Assembly (NCBI GenBank): GCA_964017235.1
Contig: OZ024940.1
Coordinates: forward strand, 4,402,001-4,466,000
Source: Sabellastarte sp. h YS-2021
Taxonomy: Eukaryota; Annelida; Polychaeta; Sabellida; Sabellidae
Length of the DNA stretch: 64,000 bases
Direction: 5' to 3'
The notes below the pieces were generated by a model. That model worked only from the letters and a program-made list of their open reading frames with translations, did not search any database and was not told the DNA's origin. The position numbers were made by a program, and so were the translations under genes. Position 1 is the stretch's first letter. Every line of letters begins with the position of its first letter. Positions 1 to 12,300 of this stretch are shown piece after piece.

Positions 1-2319
1 AAAAAAAAAAAAATTGAAATGCAAATGTGAAATGAAGGTATAAAATTAAAGTATTTGGCTAATCAAAGGTCAGGTAATAGAGGTTTATAGTTAAACTCTT
101 TGTAAGTTGAGTTCTGTCAAACAGAATTTCCTGTAAAGTGAATAAAGATGTTGCAGCCATTTAAAGGAAACAGATATGATCTGTGTTAGTTGGTTTACCA
201 CATCTACTTCCCGTGTACACAGGGCAAGTACATTACAAAGTCACTTCTCTCCACACACAATTCTGTGGAGTTTCCATAGTAATAGTGTCTCACTGGAATA
301 CCTCATATTGGTGTGATATCTCTTTATCTTTGTTAAGTTTGGTTGTTGTTTGTCTCATGATAACAATAATACAAAGGTCTGATGCTTTAAGTTGTAGACA
401 CAATAAAATCCAGTCAAACATGAGGTTGTATTTTTTATATCCAGTCCCTCAGGTATTGTTATCATTACTGTTTGTTTGCCTGTCTGACCATGCACATAAT
501 TCAACATCTAAACATGACCTGGATCATAATTTCACATAAGGTGGAGTCTATCCATGGCTTTTTCCTCCTCAAAGTTGATCAGCCTCTGGATAGTCGATCC
601 GGAATTATTTTTGAGCATTTTCAGCAATATCTGCTTGTGCAACTCAAAAAAAAAATTTTCCTTGGATCAGGGTTATATTTTTGCACAAAATGGAGTTTAC
701 TCATGGCTTGATCCTCATCAAAGTTAGTCTGGATCCAGAATTTTTTTTTTTCAAGCACTACTTGTTTTTGCTTATAAATAATTATGAATAATTCAGAACT
801 CTTCTTCAGAATTGCCTTTTGTAGTGGTTAATCTCTGCAAACTGCAGAATTATAAGGCATAACAAATCCAGGGGCCTGAGTCCAGAAAAATCACAAATCC
901 AGGGGCTTGGAAGGGGTCAGTAACCATGGAGACACCAGAACACAAGTCCAAAAGCCATGAGAGCCATGCGATGCTGCAACACATTTGGTGGCTGGGGATT
1001 CACATTGAAAGCATTTTTTGAGGCATTTGAACTGCATATGGTTAAGTGTGGCCCTAGTGTGTATTCTAGCCCTGGCCCCAACTCTGGATAAGTCACTCGA
1101 GGCTGATAGGTCCCTGTGTCCAGTCAGAGTCCTGCCCTTCTGGATCTAGTTGAAATATCTTTTTGCTTTTCCACATCCAGACAGACATCTGTGCACCAGT
1201 ATGGCCAGTCGAAACTTCACATCCAGTGATACTGTTGAGGTCCTTGTCAGTCATCCTTGTCCTTGTCCTTAGTGGCCCAGTGGTTGGGAGATTTGGTATC
1301 TAATCACAGGCGGTCACCTCTATGTGTGAGTTTGACTCCCACAAGTGGCAAATGCTGAGGAGCCGTCCCAATATGACCCTGGCTGTTGAATAGGATGTAC
1401 ATCCCTGAATTTGAAATTTGACTAAGAGTACAATTGCAACCAAGGTGGTCTACACCTGATGAACTTGATTTTAATCTAAACCTGGATGATCCTGTTTTAA
1501 TATGTAAATTTGATGCATATTATTGATTACTGACTGATTTGGATATATACTTAAAGAAGTTTATTGATTTTTAACTAAATGAAGCACAGCTAGATTAAGT
1601 GCGGTTTCAAGTTTTTTATTATTCACCTCTCTGGGTCAATCTATTCATTTTCTACCCCCAGTCTCACATAACATAGAATCTTTAGAGCAATTCCATGACC
1701 CAAATGGAATATGAAGTGGCTGGGCTACCGCCATTGGCAGATTTACAAAAATTATGAAAATTGAACAAGAAATAGGGAAGATATGGTCATTGACAAAGAA
1801 TAAATTTTAAAAAATTACCACCATCACATATGTTCTCAATTATTGTCCTTTTAAAACCTTTTTAGCTTCCGCTGGCAGCTTCAGAAACAAACTACTGGGT
1901 TACCGTTTGCCGCATTTCCAGCCATGTCGAAAAGAAAATCAACCTCTATGTTAATACTTTTTTGCTTGCTTTAAAAAGTGGAGTGCTGTATATAATATAC
2001 TATTATATATAATATTTGAATGCTTCAGACACATAAACCATGATCATGTATTACATAATATTATTAGCATTAATGGAAAATCAATCATCTGTATGTTATA
2101 CCATTACCTTTTGAGTATACAGATATAAAAGGGATAAATATTCAAATATCACCTAAATTACAGTGTATATAGCCAGTGTGTCATGAACAGGTTTGTCTAA
2201 TCTTTAGCTATGATTATGCATTTACCTTATAAGCTATATTGGCAGGATTGTATCCACCTGATGGAAATAGTAATGATCCCATCATTAAAATAATTAATTA
2301 TTATTTAATATATCTCTAT
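1..2319. other. Sequence downstream of the GH31 gene
   Basis: AT-rich, with no exon I can support. It holds poly-A (1-13), two diverged direct repeats (541-620 and 680-740, sharing TGGAGT..TGGCTT..TCCTC), a dispersed ATCCAGGGGC/CCATGGAGACAC repeat (860-940) also found near 43.4 kb, and a SINE-C copy (1,268-1,420). Confidence 0.6.
1268..1420 (+). mobile_element. SINE-C copy
   Basis: GTGGCCCAGTGGTTGGGAG, GTGTGAGTTTGACTCCCACA and GATGTACATCCC. Family hallmark: CACAAGTGGCAAATGCTGAG then CTGGCTGTTGAA. Confidence 0.8.
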
Positions 2320-3320
2320 AGTTCCTCCTTGGAACAACTGTGCATTACTGTTCATAATCTCTCCTTGGCTCTACTGTGCATTACTGTCCGTAATGTCACC
2401 ATATGGTACATTACTTAGTCAACCATGTGCATTACTGGCTTCATCAGTCTTTTATTTCTTACTTAAATCCTCCTGGGCATCACTACTGTGCATTACTCTC
2501 AGTGATGTCCCCATCCTGTGCATTACGAAGTTCGTCACGTACTTGACTGGCTGCATCAGTCTCTGGTATAGCAGTTGTACTACCTATTACACTGTCAGGT
2601 TGTGCCTCTGTTAGATCCTCAGTCTTTGTAACGGGTTTATTTCCACTATATTGTGCATTACTGGGCACACTTGTCTGTGGATTCCCTTCAGTTCCAACTT
2701 GCTGAGGCTGTATCTCTTCTGCACCTGCACTACTTTCTACAGATTCAGTCTGTGCAATATTTTGTGCGTTACGAAGTGATTCTGACTCTATATCATCTTG
2801 AGATGCAATACTAGTTATATTGGTCTCCCTTGCACTGTTAATCTCATTCTCTCCACGTGGATCAGGTGTTTTATTAGGTTTTGCTGCATTACTTGGTGCA
2901 TGTTCCTGGGATGCATCTTTTGGAGGTGCATTACTAGGGACTTCAGTAACCTCACCGCTACCATTGTTTCCTTTATGGACTTCAGTCTCTTGTGCATTAC
3001 TTGGTGCACTTACCTGCACCTTATCAAGTGTAGGTGGGCTACTGGATGCATCACCATCTTCATCTCTGGCACCTACTGCACTTTCTTGTGCATTACTAGA
3101 TGCACCTTCCTGGACCTTGGTAGGTGCCACCCCATTACTGGGTGTACTTATCACTGCAGTGTTATTTGCTTCGCATCCATCCCTTGCTACACCATCTTGT
3201 GCATTACAAAGTGCACCTCCCTGCACCTTATTAGATGTAGGTGCACTACTGGGTGCACCAGTCGTTTCATCCCTGTCGTTTGCTGGTGCCTGTTCCATTA
3301 CACAGCCATTACTCAATTGA
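2320..3320 (-). repeat. Degenerate coding repeat (SNAQ) at the 3' end of the GH31 gene, continuing past the stop
   Basis: AGTAATGCACAG on the minus strand (Ser-Asn-Ala-Gln) recurs throughout the tail-coding region at irregular spacing. At least four more copies lie beyond the stop codon at 2,483 (about 2,343, 2,376, 2,401 and 2,428). They are not in one open frame. Confidence 0.8.
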
Positions 3321-6300
3321 CTAGGCTCCTCCTTTTGACTTCTACCCCCATTTCTCTCTGTCCCTCCATTTTCCACTGCCTTCTCTTCCTCATGTCCATC
3401 CACACTTGCCCAAGTCTGCCTCCCTAACTGCATGCCATTCCCTTTTGAGTTTGACTCCAGTACATAGTGGGGGAGTTGGTCCAGTTCAGCCTTATAACCT
3501 CTCAGCCATACTGGACCCTCTACAACCTGCCCAGTCAACTGATCTCGCCACTTGCCCAGCGGAATATAAACATCCCTCTTCCTTACTCCCGGATCTAAAA
3601 CTGGGGCCACCAAGACTCGATTCCCAACCAGAAATTCGGAGTCAATGGAAAGAGCTATGTTATCCCCAGGATTTATCCACCATAGAGGCCGGACAATTGG
3701 TTCCCCAGTCACCACACAGTCCTTGGCAACACTGATGATGTAGTCGGCAAACTGGAGGTGGAGGAGACACATGCTGCGGGAGATGTCAACCACCTCAGGG
3801 TCGTAGGTCCAGGGCGGGATGGAGAACTGCAGGGCTGGCATCAGAGCAGTGGCTTGCAACCATCTGAGATATAAGAGAGAAGTTTGTGATTGACTGGTCC
3901 ACTGAGTGGTCAACTGAATGATTAGATCATGAAAGCTGATCACCAGCAATCAATAAGATGGACCAGTAGGGCCTGTGCAGTGATTGGTTGAATGATTGAT
4001 GAATCAGTTAGTCAATAATTTGGCTTGTATGACCCACTGATTGGGAGAAAATTGAAGCAGCGTTGACTGATTAATTGGTTGACTGATTGGTTCATTGATC
4101 AGTGACTTTAAATCAGTTAAGAAAGTGACTTAACAAGGTGAGATGGAGTCCTGCACAGCCAGCATCAGGGTAGTAATTTGCAGCTACCTGATATGCCAGA
4201 CAGTGAATTTGAGGGTATGCAGTGATGATATTATGAAATGATTGCCTGATTAATTGAATAATCGATTGATTCCTTGACTAAGTAGTTAACCAAGGCAAGA
4301 GGCCTGTAGCCATCTCTGAGGTACAAGAAAGTGAGAGTGTGTGTTGATATCATTACTTCACTGATTGGCATCAAGACAGTGGCCTATAGTTATCTAAGAT
4401 TTAAGATCATAGAAGTAGAGGGGGGGGGGGGGGATGTCTTGATAATTTTACTTGTTCACCTACAGACTGAACTGATTGAATGACCAGCGAGTTTGAATCC
4501 TATGGAAATAAGTAGATACATCTTGTCTTGTGTCATTTTAACTGGGTGATTCAATCATTGATTTATTAGGGACGTTTTTATCGGTTAAAGGAGAAATAGA
4601 AGGTTGACCTCAATTCAGTGACTCAAGGCTCTGAGAAATAAATTATAACTTATTTAATTTATGGACTTATTAATTGATCTATTTGATTGGTTGCTTATTT
4701 GATTGATGGATTTCATCTGACTGATGGATTTGATTGAATTAATTGGCTAATGATTGGTGGATATAATTTATAGATTTATACAATGACTGATGAACTGGAC
4801 TTGATTGATGGACATGATTGATGGATTGACTAACTAATTGAAGGATGCGTGGGTTTGATGTTATTGGAGTCATTTCTCAGCTTCGTAATTTCACACATGG
4901 CACGGATAAACTAGATTTCCAGATTGTATAGGGAGATTTTGGGAGTTAATTCATTAATCTAATTAATATATTAATTTACACAATTGATTAATCACCACAT
5001 AAATTTGTATTTATTTGGTGATAAAATAATTAAATTAATATAAATTTCACAATTCGCAGAACTCCTTGTGTACACTCAGAACAGTCATACATAATAATTA
5101 TTAACTTTACAATGAATACTTAAATATACTTAGATAACTTAGTTTAAGTTTAGTTCAAGACTTAACAATACATATTAATTAATGTTTAAGCAATATGTCA
5201 TAGGTTAGCCAGACAGTCTTGTTTTATTTTGAACATTTAAGTCAGTTCCATGTTAAAAAATATCAGTTGCTTCTTCAGTAGAAACTCAAGCAATATCTCC
5301 ACAAAAATGCTTAGCCATCACAATTATGACTGATATTTACTTTAACAGTTTATTTAAATCATCATTTAAAATACAGAGGCTCCAGTCACACGACAGGCAA
5401 TATTTCTGGTGGCTCTAGATGGCTCCAACTGTGATGATACCCTAAAACCCCTTTCACAGTACAGACGGTATCACCCCCGGTAACCCGGGTATTTACCATT
5501 TTCAAACAACTGTTATTTTTTTGGAGCCATCCAGGACCAGTATTCACTAACATTCTTAGAATATGTATTTTTTTTTTACAATATAGGCACTGTCTTAGAA
5601 AATATTTTTAGAAAAAGAAAAATTTCTAAAAATAAGAATTTTTCAAAACTTTTGTAAAAACTCTAGTTGCAATACATCTTTTTTTCTACAAATAATACCA
5701 TGTTGATCAACAAGTGAAACATTAATGCGACCTGTTTTCTACTTAGTTATTGTATCCAATTGTCATTATAACTTGTAGAAATAAAACAAATCCATGAATT
5801 TAAAAATTCTTATTCTTTGAAATGTTTCTTATACCGAGAATTTTTTCACATCAGATGGTCTGCTTTCTTACAAAATTCGTAGAAAAAGAATACCGGGGCA
5901 ATTCTAAAAATAAGAATATTATACCCCAGTCACACTGTATTTGGTATAGCCTACATTTATAGGCATCCAAAAACCCTGAAACTTGTGGAGGCAGAAATTT
6001 TGAACATTTGAAAACTTCCATGTGTATTGAGAGGTAATACATGGAAAGCTACAATGTCTCAAGTTCACAGACAGAAGTGTTTCAGTAATTACAGGTATGA
6101 GGCATTCACAAAAACACCTATATACGTACTCAATACCGGAGTAGTGTGACTAAGGTATTAGTGAATATGGGACCAGGGGTTGGTTTCATGAAGCCTCCTT
6201 AAGATAAAGTTCACCTTAAATTCAAGGATTTCCTTGAATTTCTCCCTCCTTCAAAAATTCACAAAGCCTCCTTCCTTAAAGGAGACCTTGAAAACTCCCT

Positions 6301-9300
6301 TAAATTTCACAGAAGCTAAGGACTTACCTTAAATTTAAGGAAGTGTCCTTCAAAGAATGTTTAATAAATTTAAAAGATATTTGCTCCCTCCTTAGGTTTC
6401 AGGGAAGACCTTTGGTTAGGAGAGTTAAAGGCGGCTTTGTGAAACGAAATTTTAAGGTGGCCTTCCCAAAGGAAAAAAGATGACCTTCCTTTAGTAAAGG
6501 AGTTCCTTTCCAAAGGAGGCTTCGTTAAACTGGGCCCAGGTTTCAAAGATGAATACAGACATGCACATTCAAACACAAAACTTTGAACACATACGATCTC
6601 CATACGCTACACAAAGCACTGACCTGATGAAGAGTTCTCTCTCTGGGAACTCGGTCTTGTAGGCGTTGCCTCCGATCATGTCGGGAAGGATGAAGGGGTA
6701 GCCCAGCAGACTGAAGGTGAGGGCGTGCGGGATCAGGGTCTTCAGACCATTGTCATACGACCAGTTAGAGTCCTTGTCCATCATTCGCACAAACACTGCA
6801 GAAAATATAACAAGAAGAGTCTTTGAAAAAGACAGGACAATTATGCAAATAGTAAAACTTTTGGGCACTGAATGCACAAGCACTTCAGAAAAATAACAAG
6901 AAGAGTCTTTCAAAAAGACAGGTTGGAGAAAATTATACAGAAAATAAGATAATAACAATTGACTTTTAAAAAGATACAAGATGGTCATATGACCTGTTGG
7001 AGGGAAGACAGCTTTCTGATACTTATTTGTTAATCTTAAAACGGCACTATCCAGTGAGCTGACAGGCTCCAACAGTTAAACAAGTGTTCACTGCGGCTGA
7101 ACTGAATCGGCCACATATCTCATTTTAAAATTCTTTTTGTTCTAGTATAGCACTGGCAATCTGTGAACTCATTGATTATAACAGCCAAAATATCAGTAGT
7201 TTCACCCTTGAGATCAGTTGTAAGGCAGTCAAGTCTATTGTATTGGTTCAGTACCACGTATCTCATTTTAAAATATGTTTTATTCCAGTATGGTCATGGC
7301 CATCCGTAAACTCTTTGATCTGAACAGCCAAAAGCTGAGTAGTTTCACCCTTAAGGTCAGTTGTAAAGCAGTAAAGTCTATTGTACTGGTTCAGTGGCAC
7401 ATATCTCATTTTAAAATATTTTTTGTTCCAGTATGGTCATGGCCATCTGTGAACTCATCGATTATAACAGCCAAAATATCGGTACTTTCACCCTTAAGGT
7501 CAGCTCTAAGGCAGTAAGGTCAATTCTACTAGGTCATCTGTAAACTCTTTGATCTGAACAGTCAAAAGCTGAGCAGTTTCACCCTTAAGGTCAACTTTAA
7601 GGCAGTAAGGTCAATTCTACTGAGCTATCTGTAAACTCTTTGATCTAAACAGTCAAAAGCTGAGTAGTTTCACCCTTAAGGTCAACTTTAAGGCAGTAAG
7701 GTCAATTCTACTGAGTTATCTGTAAACTCTTTGATCTGAACAGCCAAAAGCTGAGTAGTTTCACCCCTAAGGTCAGCTGTCAGGCAGTAAAGTCTATTGT
7801 ATTAGTTCAGTACCTGGCAGGTGCTGGGTTCTCCATCCTACTCTCACTTCATGACATCTGACCTCTGAATCGACCTCACATGCCAGCTCAGCATACCTGC
7901 AAAACAGACAAGTAAGTCATTCTTCTGACATACTTGCACATATTGGCTGTAGCTTATTTGTGATAATTGTAACATGAATAAAATCTAAAGGGTTTATTTG
8001 GTGGTGATATACCCTCTGGGGGCCACGGTGGCGCAGTGGTAACACACTCGCCTCCCACCTCTGAGGTCACTGGTTCAAACCCCAAACCTTATGTAGGAAA
8101 GCTGGTAGTTGCTTACCGATGGTCAGCAGTTTACAGTACAGAACCATGACAACAACTATATGTACTGGTTTCCTCTGCCTATAAAACTACCCATTGTAAT
8201 ATGACCTGTACAGTGTTGAAAGTGACGTAAAACCCCAAATAAATACATAAATAAATAAGATGTACCCATCAATGTACTTAGATCAAAGTTGATTTTAAAA
8301 ATGATATCAAATAATTTGTGAATATCAATTTAGAATGGTACAAAAATCTGATTAAAAGTTCATCTGGACAAAATAGTTTAGTAATACAATGTAATGCAAG
8401 TCATTGTAATAGCCACCTCTTGGTGAAAATATTAGGGAAACAAATTTTCTGCAAAGTGATATTTTGACCCACCTCTTAAGTTACTATGTTTTAATACTGT
8501 GTGGCCCTATTTTAAAATGAAGAGAATTTAATGTTTGTGATTAAAATTTAAAATGTTACCTCTTGGTGAAAACGTTGGGGTTCTGGACTTCCTTATGGAA
8601 TCTGAAGGCAGGTGGCAGCCAGTTCACTTCACCTGCGTCAAACTTGAAGGATGTGATGTCATAATCTTGCTGTAATTACAGAACAATTCAACGCCAGTAA
8701 AGGACTCCATTAAAACCATCGAATGCAATTAGAATACTATATCTGAATTCTACTAGAGAGGTCCATGGTGGCCTAGTGGGTTAGCAAGTTTGGCATCTAA
8801 TCACAGCCTGTCACCTCTGTGTGGGTGTGAGTCCCACAAGTGGCAAATGCTGAGAACCTGTCCCAATATGATCCTGGCTGTTGAACGGGATGTAAAACCC
8901 CAACTTTGACCTCTGACAAAATGCAATTTGATTTGAAATATTTTGTTGGTACCTAACATCAATTCCATATCCAAAAAGCAGATTTAAGGCCCTCAGAAAC
9001 CTAGTGGGTTAGCCTGTTTGGGATTTGATCAGCCTATCACCTCTGTGTGTGGGTTTGACTCCCACAAGTGACAGATGCTGAGGACCTGTCCCAATACGAA
9101 CCTAGCTGTTTAGAGTTTTCACTTTTACTTCTACAGTGAGATGCTGAATCAAATATTAAATGTAAACTATTCTCTCAAGGAAATATACACACATAGGTGT
9201 TTTGAACCCCTCACCTGCAGCTTCTTGAGAGAGTCTTTGAACCACTCGGTTGCCGCGGGATTAGTGACGTCCAAATGACGTGCGATGCCATTCCACCACT

Positions 9301-12300
9301 TGGTTACCCCCGGCAACATGCCACTCCTCACCCAGCAGTGGGAGATGCCTGCAATACAACAATAAGACAAATGGGTTGCAATGAATTTGTATGGTAATAT
9401 TTGTATGGTATTGTATTGATACTCTATACATTGCTTCCTCAACCACGTGACTCAAAATGCTATTTGAGACATCCGGACTCCACAATTACAGCTCAAGCTC
9501 TCCAGTGACTGATATTTCCCTAACTTAAAGACTGAGTCTCAGGGATGACCATTTATCAATGTCACTGGGGTTCTTTAGCCTGCCACTCGAGAAACCCTGT
9601 CTCTGTGCACCTATTTGACCCCTTCAGTTTGTCAAAACTTCATGTGATTCCTCAGTTTGGGCAGGACGGTAGATAGGTGGCACTAACAAACTTGTAATAG
9701 GTTTAAGTATTACATCTGAGTGCTAAAATGCTACCCTTTGATATGACTCCCGCACTTGGGTACCGCTGCACCTATTTAGGGACATAACTTGATCCAAAGT
9801 TCACCTGTAAAGCTGAAAATTGGGGAAGGACATTCGGTGGGTGGCACTTATAAACTTAGAATATATTTAGGCATTACATCTAGGTTTTCAGTCGCCTTAC
9901 CCTTAGATGTGACTACCACCCACTGGTACCCCTGCATGCCTATTTAAGCCCATTAGTTGGTGAAAACTTTTATCTGTAATTCTGAAATTTGGGTAGGATA
10001 TTCAGTTGGTGGCACTAACAATCTTTGAATAGGTTTAAGCATGTGACTCCTAGATCTGATGACCAACCCCCCCACTCCCTCTGGTACCCCTGTGCACATA
10101 TATAATCTCATAACTTGGTCACAAGTGCATCTGTAATGCTGAAATTTGGGCAGAATATTAGGTGGGTGGCACTAACAAACTTGGAATAGGTTTAAGAGTT
10201 ACATCCAGATGCTAAAGTCATGTTACCCTTTGATATGACTCCCGCCTTCAGGTACCCCTGTGCACCTATTTGACCCCATAACTAAATCAAAAGTTCATCT
10301 GTAATGCTGAAATTTGGCCTGAACATTAGGTGGATGGCCCTACCAAACTTGGAATAGGTTTAAGAGTTACATCCAGATGCTAAAGTCATGTTACCCTTTG
10401 ATATGACTCCCGCCTTCAGATACCCCTGTGCATCTATTTGACCCGATAACTAAGTCAAAAGTTCATCTGTAATGCTGAAACTTGGACAGGACATTAGGTG
10501 GATGGCACTAACAAACTTGGAATAGGTTTAAAAGTTAAATTACGATGCTAAAGTCATGTTACCTATTGATATGACTCCCGGCTTTTGGTACCCCTGCACA
10601 CCTATTTGACCCCATAACTAAATCCAAACTTCATCTCTAATGCTGAAATTTGGCCTGAACATTAGGTGGATGGCACTAACAAACATCAAATAGGTTTATA
10701 AGTTACATTCAGATGCTAAAGTCATGTTACCCTTTGAAATGACTCCCGCCGTTGGGTACCCCTGTGCACCTAGTTGACCCCATAACTAAATCAAAACTTC
10801 ATCTGTAATGCTGAAATTTGGCCTGAACATTAGGTGGATGGCACTAACAAACTTCAAATAGGTTTATAAGTTACATCCAGATGCTAAAGTCATGTTACCC
10901 TTTGAAATGACTCCCGCCGTTGGGTACCCCTGTGCACCTATTTGACCCCATAACTAAATCAAAACTTCATCTGTAATGCTGAAATTTGGCCTGAACATTA
11001 GGTGGATGGCACTAACAAACTTAGAATAGCTTTAAAAGTTACATCCAGATGCTAAAGTCATGTTACCCTTTGATATGACTTCCGCCTTCAGGTACCCCTG
11101 TGCATCTATTTGACCCCATAATTAAGTCAAAAGTCCATCTGTAATGCTGAAATTTGGGCAGGACATTAGGTGGGTGGCACTTCTAAATTTGGAATAGGTT
11201 TAAGTGTTACATCAAGATGCTAAAGTCATGTTACCCTTTGATATGACCCCTGCCTTCAGGTACCCCTGTGCACCTATTTGACCCCATAACTAACTCAAAA
11301 GTTCATCTGTAATGCTGAAATTTGGGCAGGACATCAGGTGGATGGCACTAACAAACTTGGAATAAGTTTAAGAGTTACATCCAGATGCTAAAGTCATGTT
11401 ATCCATTGATATGACTCATGCCTTTGGGTACCCCTGCACACCTATTTGACCCTATAGCTAAGTCAAAAGTCCATTTGTAATGCTGAAATTTGGACAGGAC
11501 ATTAGGTCTGCAGCACCAACAAACTTGGAATAGGTTTGAGCATTACATCTGAGTGCTAAAGTCATGTTACCCTTTGATATGACTCCCACCTTCAGGTACC
11601 CCTGTGCACCTATTTGACCCCATAACTAACTCAAAAGTTCATCTGTAATGCTGAAACTTGGACAGGACATTAGGTGGGTGGCACTAACAAACTTAGAATA
11701 GGTTTAAGAGTTACATCCAGATGTTAAAGTCATGTTACCCTTTGATATGACTCCCACCTTTGGGTACCCCTGCACACCTATTTGACCCCATAACTAAATC
11801 AAAAGTTCATCTGTAATGCTGAAACTTGGACAGGACATTAGGTGGGTGGCACTAACAAACTTAGAATAGGTTTAAGAGTTACATCCAGATGTTAAAGTCA
11901 TGTTACCCTTTGATATGACTCCCACCTTTGGGTACCCCTGCACACCTATTTGACCCCATAACTAAATCAAAAGTTCATCTGTAATGCTGAAATTTGGGCA
12001 GAATATTAGGTGGGTAGCACTAACAAACTTGGAATAAGTTTAAGAGTTACATCTGTATGCTAAAGTCGTGTTACCCTTTGATATGAATCATGCCTTCAGG
12101 TACCCCTGCGTACCTATTTGACCCTGTAATTAAGTCAAAAGTTCATCTGTAATGCTGAAATTTGGGCAGGACATTAAGTGGGTGGCACTACCAAACTTGG
12201 AATAGGTTTGAGCATTACATCTGAGTGCTAGAGTCATGTTACCCTTTGATATGACTCCCACCTTTGGGTACCCCTGCACACCTATTTGACCCCATAACTA

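Noticed and set aside
2798..3427. Long plus-strand open frames opposite the GH31 tail
   Set aside because: They are shadows of the repetitive minus-strand SNAQ coding sequence; that strand has consistent splicing and GH31 homology.
8018..8090. tRNA gene at the head of SINE-B
   Set aside because: A and B boxes are present but there is no clear cloverleaf, and the same head is repeated with a SINE body at many sites.
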